A stretch of 64,000 bases of DNA from Phialocephala subalpina (lineage: Eukaryota > Ascomycota > Leotiomycetes > Helotiales > Mollisiaceae), in contig FJOG01000027.1 of assembly GCA_900073065.1 (NCBI GenBank), positions 687,728-751,727 on the forward strand, given 5' to 3'. The notes beneath the pieces were generated by a model, which worked only from the letters and a program-made list of their open reading frames with translations, had not been told where the DNA came from and did no database searches. This document shows positions 55,405 to 64,000 of this stretch, in pieces. The position numbers and the translations under genes are program-made. How positions within the stretch are numbered: the first letter of the stretch is position 1; every line of letters begins with the position of its first letter.

Positions 55405-55824
55405 CTGTTTTGGAATTTTGGGCGTTTGGCATGGGTATACATGGTTGTTTGGGATGCATATGTTTGATATCTGTACGTACATCTGTGTTGGAATATACCC
55501 CGTTCTTGTTTCGGTGTCCAGACATATTTGGGACTTTCCAACGTCGACGAACATTCTTGAGAGTTCATTATCGGCTGCTGTATGATTCCCCCTATCTACT
55601 CGTCCCGCTCTCATGAGTGGACTGAAGGCAGGGCGGCGAAGTGGTGGCCGAAGTGGCTTTCTGAATCAAGGTTCAATCTTCCTCAGTTCAGCGTACTTTG
55701 GAAGGTCGTCGTCGCGTGTTTCTGAACTTCAGGGCTGTTCCCATCTCCGTCTTTCTACATTATCATCATAATTTTCTGCTTCTTCTCGTCTATCTATGCT
55801 TGTCTCTCTTGACGACAGCTGCAC
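55405..55824. other. 3' region of the channel gene
   Basis: No gene seen; pyrimidine-rich stretches only. Confidence 0.35.
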
Positions 55825-56384
55825 ATGCCACAAATAGATCTCCCCGATTCAGTCGAGCCTCAATCGCCTCGGCACCTCTGCAGATCAGCAAGGTTGTGCC
55901 TTCCGGACGGGAAGCTTGGACGGAATGGGAAGGAAACGGTGTTTGATCGGTTGCTGAATGTCATGGTTTCTACTCTCGCGCTCTTCGAAAGAAGAGATTC
56001 CCGTGAAGGAGAGAACTTGATAGATACGATGGACGAATACGAGTCCATCCATGAGAAGCTGGAAGCGTGGTACGAGCAAGCAGCGACTCGACTCCAGGAT
56101 CGATTTGCTGGGAAAACGACACGATGACAGGAAACGAAGTGCAGTTTGGTCCCTCTCTCGAGTTCCGCTCTCTGCTCGTGGCACATATGCTACTCATCTA
56201 CTGGACAGTTCGAGCCCTCCTATACGCAGATATGGAATTAATCCCTTCCTACCCTCCCTCCACCTCCAGGTCACCCACCATCCAAGCCCTGACACACCAT
56301 TTCTGCGAACTCGTCATTCGTGGAGAAGGTTTCTGCACCCAGCCCAGACAAGGCATGCTCGGTCCACAATCCGCCAACTTCTGA
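55825..56384 (+). pseudogene. C-terminal relic of a fungal Zn2Cys6-type regulator
   Basis: First frame (55825-56127): FDRLLNVMVSTLALFERRDS then EYESIHEKLEAWYEQAATRL. A frame one base away continues (56067-56384): GNEVQFGPSLEFRSLLVAHM, then LIYWTVRALLYADMELI. Together they match the end of fungal transcription-factor domain proteins (..LEAWY.., ..FPSLEF..). No splice pair bridges the frames, so a one-base indel near 56110-56120 is likely. No zinc cluster or middle-homology region precedes it within 400 bp. Confidence 0.5.
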
Positions 56385-56399
56385 TGGACCGGGATAGCA

Positions 56400-56482
56400 A
56401 GAAGCATGAGTGTTGTTTGAGGAGAAGCATGAGTGTTGTTTGAGGAGAAGCATGAGTGTTGTTTGAGGAGAAGCATGCAGAT
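56400..56482. repeat. 23-bp tandem repeat, about 3.5 units
   Basis: GAAGCATGAGTGTTGTTTGA plus GGA, starting at 56401, 56424, 56447 and 56470 (the last one partial). It is exact across the full units and lies just after the stop of the regulator relic. Confidence 0.85.
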
Positions 56483-57091
56483 TAGTGGTGGGAAGGGATT
56501 GTAAATTTCGAGTTTTAACGAGGTTAAAGCTGAGTGGGTATAAGTAGATGGGAAAGCAAGGGTTGGTGAGAAATTTTGTTTAATGAGGATGAAGAGAGGG
56601 TGTTCCTTGAGAGGGGGGTGATTGAAGGTCGAGGTGTGGATAAAAATGTCCTTGGCGGGGTAGCAAAAGAAGTCCAACAAGTGGCTCACATATTTAGATC
56701 TGCAAGACCCACTGCAAGGACTTGGAAACAGCGAACGGGAGCGAGGTCGTGTATGAATCTAGTTGTTGCTATCCATCGTGTGGCTTAGGAGGGCCTCGAA
56801 AATACGGAGGACGGGAAATATGGCGGCAGTGTCCAATGAAGAAAGAGTATAATCATCACACTTGGGGAGTGGCAGCTAATCATTTCCTCAGCTTCAAGTC
56901 ACGAAGCAGAATGAGAATGTCGCAGTGGTCAAGGGAAGACTTTTGTTCATTATTAGGCACAGACATTATGTACGAGTACAGTATTGAATATCAACAAGCA
57001 AAGGAACTTTGTCCCCTCAAATCGCCAAATGAATGTCCCACATCTCCTCCGGACCTTCGTGTACAAGCCAGTTCGTCCCATTAACACCCGA
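56483..57091. other. Intergenic stretch
   Basis: No gene seen; 3' side of the cysteine-rich gene. Confidence 0.35.
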
Positions 57092-57929
57092 TCACAAATC
57101 AAAAATACTCTGCACCAATGAATCAACAAGACTCGGCATAGAGCACCAAGTATAGCACGTCCCATCATTCTCACACTTCTCATTCTTGTCATCGTATGGG
57201 CACCAGTTACTCTTACTCTTCCCACAATACGGCTGCTGCAAAACCGGACAACTGGGCTTCGGCGCAGCAGGATAATGGCACTTCTGATCTTGATCATTCC
57301 ACCACATGGGTTTGGGGCAGACGCATTTCTGTTGGTCGCAGCTGTATTTTTGCTTGTCTTTGCAGACTGGGGGTTGTGGTGGGTACCTGAAAATGGAAGA
57401 CATTAGATTCAGCTGAGCGGTTGAGAGGAGGAAATGCCCCTGGAAGGTAGAGGCATTGAGATGGAAGAGGTGAGAGGGAAGTGGGAATGGGGGTAAACTT
57501 ACTTCTCCTTCATCTTATCAGGCTCCTTGCCTTTCTCGCAGCACCAAGCAGAGTTGTAGCCGTTATCCTCGCAGTAGTCGTTCTTCTGGTCTGCAGCATG
57601 ATCAGTCTACTTCATTCGAAGTCCGAATGTGTCACAACTGCTAGGTCATTAGAAAGGAAGAGAGACATACCATATGGGCACCACTTATCCTTATCCTTCG
57701 AACAATGCGGGTTCTGGCCCTGAGGACACTGTGGCTGTGGCATAGGCTTATGGCAGCATTTCTGCTTGTCGTTGTCCCAGGACTTGTCCGGAGTGCATTC
57801 GCATTGCTTATGAGCGTCATTGTAAACTTTCTCGCCTGGGCAGCTGGGAGCGTTGCGGGACTCGGCACTTGGATGGGCTACGACGCCCAAGGCAAGAAGG
57901 GCGATGGTAAGGATGGATGTGAGTTGCAT
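57092..57929 (-). CDS. Secreted cysteine-rich protein with two duplicated modules
   Basis: Three exons 57671-57929, 57503-57590 and 57092-57386 give 213 residues. The signal peptide MQLTSILTIALLALGVVAHP is followed by module 1 (about 27-125): CPGEKVYNDAHKQCEC, WDNDKQKCC, NPHCSKDKDKWCPYDQKNDY, CEDNGYNSAWCC. Module 2 repeats the plan (about 126-213): CKDKQKYSCDQQKCVC, WWNDQDQKC, QPYCGKSKSNWCPYDDKNEK, CENDGTCYTWC. Cysteine spacing is nearly the same in both. The high Cys, Lys and Asp content suits a disulphide-bonded extracellular protein. No catalytic family is recognised; it could be an effector, a wall protein or an antimicrobial, none of them shown by the sequence. The 58.0-58.2 kb side upstream should hold its promoter. 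Confidence 0.82.
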
Positions 57930-60792
57930 CTTGGTAGATTGAAAATATAATTATGATTGTGTTTATTGTGGTTTGAAAGATTGAATCTTGATGGTGAGAT
58001 GAGACATTGAGAAGGGAGTGAAGAAGGGTTTATATAGACTTGAAGACGGTAAGAAGACTACTCATGAAATGATCTTGAGCTCATGACGAGCCTCCCTCGA
58101 CGTCTACGACGTGGAAATGAGAATGCCCGGAGAGTTGATCGACATCAAGACCTACAAATACGAGGTGCCAACTCTCCAGATCTTCAAGAGCGCATATACT
58201 TCAACCGTCTCTACTCTTTGACTTCCGAGCAAGATCAGCTTATGATCGGCATACTTTATTGACTTCAGCGACATCAGATTGGATGCTTGGCCCAGCGGAA
58301 GATTCCATCCCTAGAGCCCAGCATCTCAATGAACCTGCGCTGACGGGACATTCTGAGCTGAATGTCCATCTAGCAGACAATGCAACTTCGCCCAGGAAGC
58401 AACTGACAACGTACAACGAATGAGAACATCGAGGTAGGATGTCCTCTTCAATAGCAACGAATCGGCTCCTGACAGCCTCCACGACAAAGCAGACAATACG
58501 ACACAGGAGAACTTCTCCGAGTATCCATTCTCGAAGCTACTCCCAACATACCAAGAGCCCTACGATGAAATAAGAGTATAAGGTTAAAACTAGGGCTTAT
58601 GCTTACCCCACATTCAGCCCCAAGCCTTACCTAACAACCCGCCATTCAGCATTGACCACACAACACCTTGTTGAGGCGATTTCAGTACCTCTTTCGTACG
58701 CCAAGATATTCAGGGTCCAATTGAGGCTTTGGAAGATGACTATTCTGGCATGTGGAGTGTTTTCGTGAACTCTCAACCAATAGGATATTCTCCTTCCCTC
58801 ACATGCGGCTTGGAGAGGCGTTCGAATAGGGCTTCAGAGATCCCGTCAAAGTATAGTTGGATTCATGACGAGCTGAAGAAGTCCATGATGAGGGGTTGTC
58901 GAGTAGCTGTGTTGTCCCGTGTTGCATTCGACTAGTATTGAGGCTCCTTGGCAAAAGGGATCACCACAGCGATCATCCACCCCGCATTTCCAGATCAGTA
59001 CCCCGCCATTCGAGGATTAGATCGCAATCTCTGGGCAGATTCATCGATCTACCTCGATGAAAGTTCGACCTATCATCGGCTTGGTTCTTTAATGCCTTCG
59101 GAATAATAACGCAATATGACAGCGCGGGATCGATAGGCAGGTATGTTCCGGAAGACCTGGGCTGACTGGGATGTGCTGACTGGGATGTGTTCTTCGGAGA
59201 AGGAGAAGAATCTCCTAGTTGGAAAAGCGTTCTGGGAGGCGATGCCCCAGTACGGGTAGATGAACGCGAGACATTACCCAAGAGACGACGATGTGACTCG
59301 AGAAAAGCGATGCAACATCGGAAACGTCATGATAACTCGAGAAAATTCGAGCGTCGCGCTGGACCTGGAGTGTTGTTCGCATCCGAAGAAATGTTGAAAG
59401 TTACGTACGCACTGTCTTCAAGCATGGAGGCTTAATATTCACTTTGATGAGTGGGATTCGAGATCCGGCTTGGAAGTTGATAGAGTTCGGGTCTAGTGCT
59501 CGCTGCGTCCAATATCCCGCCCACTGCCAAATTTGAATATGGGAAATCACATGCATAATTGTTTTCCATGTGTAACAGAAATCAAAGATTGGTCGAGTGT
59601 GCAAAAGAAACGATAAAGCAACAATAGCAGGGTTTGCAGAAGTCTTCAACAGTGCAGGAACCAGGGTGCCTGAAGCCAGATTGGGAACGAGGGGTTCCTG
59701 GAATTTTGAAATGGAATTTAAACCTGAGATCCTCGAATGATAATGCAGCGAGTCAAACAACGATCAATTGAGCCTCTTCACTCCTCAGATCCGGCTCCCA
59801 ATGTGATGTGTAGGTGAGTCCAGGTCTGAATCCGAACAGCCCCCCCGGGCGTGAGTGAACGCGACGATTGAAATCAAATGCTTGAGCGCTGTTGCTGTAT
59901 TGAAGCTCGTACACTTCCCAAGGCATCGAAATTCTGATAGTCTGTCGTAAGACAACGGGTTCGATGTGTTCCGTAACTTCTTGTCAACTATCAACCCCTC
60001 GGTGGCAAAGCCGATCCCGATGTTAGGGTATTATGAATCAATTTTCTCTCTTTTGTGCGTCGCATAAGGTTAATAGCCTTGCCGCTCTTGCTCAGGCGCT
60101 AGTCACCCTCGACTCACCCTCAGCTCAATCAACTCGCCTGAGTAACGGGAGCAACCTAAACAACTCACCTGAGTACACTGAGTACCTTGAGCAACTCACC
60201 TGAGCAAGCCTGATCATCCCGAGCAAGATTTGCCACACTGTCACGTGCTTTGACTCCTCACTTTTTAGCTAATCATACTTGATCTGACTTCGTTCTCTCA
60301 CATTATTTTTGTCAAGTTTTGACGACGATGTTTAAGGAGCTGAAACTGTGAGGAGTCAACACTTTCCGCTTTTGCATTGGACGGGTAGCAGACCGAAAGA
60401 CCCTCTAAAGGCAGTCGAGAATGCTTGGGAAGTACATGAGATAAAACAGCAGAGGCTGATTTCTAAAAAGAAAGAATTCGAGAACTTGGTTGTCCTTACT
60501 TTGGAAGGATGAAGTAGCATTGCTAACTTCCGAGGCACCAAAATCCTTGTCCAAGCGTGTGAGAGCCGCCCACTTTCCTATGTCTGAAGTAGACGCCACG
60601 CCGGATCTAGAAGGTTGAGGAGGAAGTCGATGGAAGTGAATTCCGTTCGACGAGAAGCTAACGAAAACTCGGTCAAATGGGAAGCCAGGTTCAACTAGGG
60701 TGCCTAGGTTTTGGTATTCCCGCTCAGCTCCGCTAGTTCGTTCAGAATTCGATCTCGAAAACCATTGAACCACGAGCTTCGACGGCGCCAAG
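57930..60792. other. Long gene-poor stretch
   Basis: Nearly 2.9 kb with only short fortuitous frames. It includes the promoter of the cysteine-rich gene at the left and a small repeat at about 60100-60220. Confidence 0.4.
60105..60215. repeat. Short interspersed direct repeats CAACTCACCTGAG
   Basis: CAACTCGCCTGAG then CAACTCACCTGAG twice within about 80 bp, mixed with GAGTAC.(C/T)TGAG and CTCACCCTC units. Looks like a decayed minisatellite. Confidence 0.5.
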
Positions 60793-61224
60793 GTGCGGAT
60801 CGAATTGGAAGATCGTTCCTTACTCGCCTTTCCTAACCTTGAGATGGCTTCGGAACGCGCGACGCTACAGCAACTCAATGATACGAAATTCATTCTTCTC
60901 GAAGCGTACACATTTCCTTGCTTAACGGTGCAAATGGACGATACCTTGTCACTGGGAAATATCTGGAGCCCAAGAAATGGTGTGCAATATATAGCAACCA
61001 AGCGTGTTGGCAATCAGCTCATCTATCTCGAATTATCGTTAGATAGGCCGCTTCAAGACGTTGAGCTCTCCGGAAAGGCTTTGATTGGTATACTAGTGGG
61101 GTGTCCAAGCGGTTATAAGCCGAGCCAGGTTTCGATAATATTCGCTGAAGAGGTGGATGTGCATGCTGAGCGAATAGGGTTGGGAAACCTCGGGTGGGCG
61201 CGTACACTTTCTGGCACTCACTAG
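60793..61224 (+). CDS. Uncertain hypothetical protein or gene fragment (143 residues)
   Basis: The frame MRIELEDRSLLAFPNLEMAS to NLGWARTLSGTH has a balanced composition and protein-like patterns (ATLQQLNDTKFILLEAYTF, ALIGILVGCPSGYKPSQVSI). The same frame upstream to about 60680 also reads plausibly (YSRSAPLVRSEFDLENH) but holds stops, so it may be the 3' end of a broken longer gene. No family recognised. A 202-codon frame on the other strand overlaps it and is less protein-like. Confidence 0.3.
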   Translation: MRIELEDRSLLAFPNLEMASERATLQQLNDTKFILLEAYTFPCLTVQMDDTLSLGNIWSPRNGVQYIATKRVGNQLIYLELSLDRPLQDVELSGKALIGILVGCPSGYKPSQVSIIFAEEVDVHAERIGLGNLGWARTLSGTH

Positions 61225-61778
61225 CACTCTTTTCCAGATGACGAGATTCTAAGTTGGGCGAGGACGCGTTTAACAGTGCGCAAAATGAGACTTGGATGAA
61301 GTCAGTATCCTAAATGCTACTTTAGAGCAGTCAACTTGCTCTGCTCTATATCTCAAAGACTAGGGTTCCATAACGCCAACCGGATCTGCCTGGGGAGCTC
61401 GCTTACTCCTGATCTCGATTGAAATAATTCAAAGCTTAGCACTAACGACCTGTAATAAAAGAAAAGTGACAAGGCAAAAGTCTATCCACACCGAGTGAAT
61501 AATCAATATTTGGCAGAATTTTAGCTTTATACTTAAATGAAGCGCCGCAACAGGAAAGTGTTCCGAGTACAATTTCAAGCCGAGCCAAAAGTCTCCACCA
61601 GCCAACATGGAGGATTCGTACATGGGGAGTTCCTTATAGCTTGCGACGTCACACTCAGATATCAAGCGGCTAACATGAATCTTTAAGAAATTAAGCGCTC
61701 CCTACGCCGCTGGTTGTGAAGTTCGACGATATGAATATTACGAGTACTGCCGCATAACTGTTGATTAGGAAGGCGCAG
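61225..61778. other. Intergenic stretch
   Basis: No gene seen; 3' side of the DUF6594 gene. Confidence 0.35.
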
Positions 61779-63090
61779 TCAGCCTAAATATCCGAGTATG
61801 TGGTGATAGGGGGACATAGCATACGTCGCTAGAGCTGTGAAGATCTCGTGGTTTCCGCTCTTGGTCCATAATGCGAGCGGGAGAGCAAAGCAGAACAAGA
61901 AAATCGCAATCACAGCCAGCTTTGCGCTAGGCCGATGCATGTAGTATAGTACGATTACAGGCACAAACAGAAGTACTACCGCGAGCATGGTGAGGATTGT
62001 TCGTACTAATCGTCGGATTGTTGATCTAGAGTAGTATTGAACGCTGGTATCACGTGAACGGGCCTTGCGCCTCTGAGATAGTAATCAGCCACCAATTGTT
62101 CCTTGATGCACGCTGTAGAAGTCACTTGCCCTGGTCGAGAATAGAGATGGGCATTTATCCTCGATAAAGGTTTCCAGAATATTGTTAGCTGGTGGTTTAG
62201 CTCCCGGGAACATCGATAATAGGTCCCGCTCGACTTCAAGGAAATGGGATTCTGCCTCTACTGTTGGCTTCCTCCCATCCAGCCAGTTTCTCACACTGTC
62301 AAGATACAGCTTCTGTGGTTTCCTGAGAGAAGCGACCTCGGCGTACTCGTTGAAGGCCCCATCTAATGCATATCATTAGCCCGTATCGTCGTTGCATTGC
62401 TTCCACTCACGATATGTTTTCAATTTGACCTGAATCTCTGCCGGGAGTGCTTTTTGTTGTTGATTTTGGTCATGTCTTCTGGAATGGAGGGAGACTGTGT
62501 GGGCATGATTGCCACTCTGCAAGTCGGAGTCGTCCAGGGCATTCAGCCTATCCTCCAGCTCGCATAGCTCATCTTGCAGGTAGAGCAAAGTGCGCACAGT
62601 TAAGAAATCGAACCTTCTGAAGATTCGGAAAACAGAATCGCTGGCCATGAACTTAGTTAGCGCCGGGTATCCGACTTGCGAAGCCGTGGGCCTCGATCTA
62701 TTGGCGTCGGTGGACACATTCTCGCCATTTTCGATATCGTCATTAGCAGGCTGGATCGTGATGTCAATATCATCCCCAGGGTGCGCACGAGCCCTCTGGG
62801 ACCGCGTTTGATCCGTGCGAGCTGGGAGCGCTACTAAGAATGGATTCACTCTGCCAGCACCATATCGCGCCGGACTACGCAAAGGGTGAGTGTTTGTCCT
62901 TCCCTCCTTTGGTAGACCGAGTATATCAGCTAAGGAATACAGTCAGTCACAATTCAAATGCAATTCTTAATTATGACCGTGACGAACCTATCGCATCCTG
63001 CTGCCCACTGTCCGCGAGATGCCCAGTAGATTCGTAGTCTCGGTCGCCACCGTCTGGTCCATCTTCTTGATTTCGTGCCGTTGTCGACAT
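61779..63090 (-). CDS. DUF6594 family membrane protein
   Basis: Exons 62985-63090 (MSTTARNQEDGPDGGDRDYE..), 62411-62929, about 62112-62362 and 61779-62072, about 389 residues. The family core is clear: GYPALTKFMASDSVFRIFRR and LTVRTLLYLQDELCELEDRL, then YAEVASLRKPQKLYLDSVRN-WLDG, and a C-terminal set of membrane helices (LTMLAVVLLFVPVIVLYYMH, LAVIAIFLFCFALPLALW, and a final YHHILGYLG). The third intron is uncertain: the only in-phase pair gives 39 nt (GTGCAT..CTCAG), which is short, so the region may be mis-spliced in my model or carry a lesion. Intron 1 uses the donor GTTCGT. Members are common in Pezizomycotina, often near HET genes, but the function is unknown. Confidence 0.75.
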
Positions 63091-64000
63091 TTCAAAGATG
63101 TGATGAATAGATTCACATGTGTTTCCTGCCACGGGTTTGGATACGGGGGGTGGATAATCAAATCGCAAAGTTGACTACCGTACCGTGTTTGCGCTCAGCT
63201 CCTCTACGCATGTATGTTAACAGTGTAACAGTTCTCTAGACATTGAGATGATAACATTCATCTTCCGACAAGATCAGGGCTGATCTTCCAGGTGCGACTC
63301 TGCGGTTTTCGCCGAATGCTCGCGTCCGCTCGAACCTGTACGAGTAGCCACGAGACGCGATTGAGCTGAGTGAGGAGGCTGTAAATTGGCGTTTGGCGTT
63401 CCAATGGCCATGATGCATTGCAAATATTCGACCTGGTGGGACCGCACGCCTCTTGATGGGCTGACCGTAATAGGCAAATGGCGTCAAGGAGCTGGCTAAC
63501 GAGGCTCAATATTGGCGCTATCCACTCCCGCATTCGAGTTGCATACTTACAGCGTGGAAAACGTGAGTGGATAGAATACAATTCCACATGCATGTTCAGC
63601 ACTCGGTAATTTCCAGAGCGCATGATGACCATCCTGCCGAGACGGAGGTGGTGCCGCCATTGCGGTTGGATATATTGGTGTGATGGCTCGGCCTGATCAT
63701 TCTTCTTGAACAGCTGCAAACGACTCGTTCCAAGAGTCTCAACTCAGTCGGAGCGAGTAAATCAGCAGGATTGCGAGAATGTCCGCAAGGCGAGTACTCG
63801 AACTGAACGATGACGTTGGCGATTATGAGGTCCCCGCGCGACTGATGAACAAAGAAGACGTTAATGAAAGTCAGAATTGCGTTGCACCTTGATCCATGGC
63901 AAGAAGATGACTGACAAAAGCTTAGTTTCTTCGATTTTGGGACTCAGTTCTTCAGCATTGAACAACTATGAACCACTTCCAGAACCGCCGAAGTACGGTG
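63091..64000. other. Window-end stretch
   Basis: A 153-codon minus-strand frame (63258-63719) is not recognised. An ATG at about 63780 (plus) opens MSARRVLELNDDVGDYEVPA and ends after about 38 codons; it could be the first exon of a gene running past the window, but nothing confirms this. Confidence 0.3.

Noticed and set aside
60405..61013. 202-codon minus-strand ORF
   Set aside because: Ser-rich random composition; the opposite strand is more protein-like, and that is also weak.
1..64000. CRISPR arrays, bacterial operons or plasmid origins
   Set aside because: No regularly spaced repeats of that kind; the window is clearly eukaryotic with spliceosomal introns.

Overview
The window reads as a filamentous ascomycete nuclear genome (Pezizomycotina; a Leotiomycete is my best guess from the general look of the proteins). 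Evidence: short introns of about 45-60 nt with GT-AG borders and CTAAC/CTGAC-like branch sites, fungal-only families (HET domain, Zn2Cys6 regulators, RTA1, Clr5, DUF6594, sterol C24-methyltransferase), and blocks of almost pure A/T, as left by repeat-induced point mutation (RIP), alternating with normal sequence. One ambiguous base (n) occurs near 9543.

Layout. 1-9.5 kb is repeat-rich: an AT block, a truncated secreted beta-propeller gene, an RTG2-like gene, a nest of small TA-flanked inverted-repeat elements, a decayed telomere-linked RecQ helicase, a second AT block and a decayed Fot1/pogo-type transposase. 9.9-16 kb holds a HET gene, ERG6 (sterol C24-methyltransferase) and a third AT block that cuts a small secreted-protein gene. 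16.5-23.5 kb is ordinary gene space: a conserved hypothetical protein of about 960 residues, an alpha/beta hydrolase and a ZIP zinc transporter. 25.3-34.2 kb is an accessory island: an intact ankyrin-repeat/protein-kinase fusion, a coiled-coil relic, two HET relics and a Clr5-TPR gene with several lesions.

36-43 kb carries a single-pass membrane protein, a Zn2Cys6 regulator whose zinc cluster may be out of frame at its first intron, an RTA1-family membrane protein and a glycine-rich protein. 43.2-50.3 kb is the full URA2-type multifunctional pyrimidine gene (2,248 residues, five exons). 51.9-55.4 kb is a YVC1-type vacuolar TRP cation channel. 55.8-64 kb has a regulator relic, a secreted cysteine-rich protein made of two duplicated modules, long gene-free stretches and a DUF6594 membrane protein.

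The genes are single eukaryotic units on both strands, with no operons and no secondary-metabolite cluster. Housekeeping genes (URA2, ERG6, YVC1, ZIP) are intact, while self/non-self-recognition-like genes (HET, Clr5-TPR) and transposons are mostly broken. The ankyrin-kinase gene is the intact member of the most rapidly decaying neighbourhood and is the best candidate for something new. Exon borders were read by eye from consensus splice sites and reading phase; some may be off by a base.
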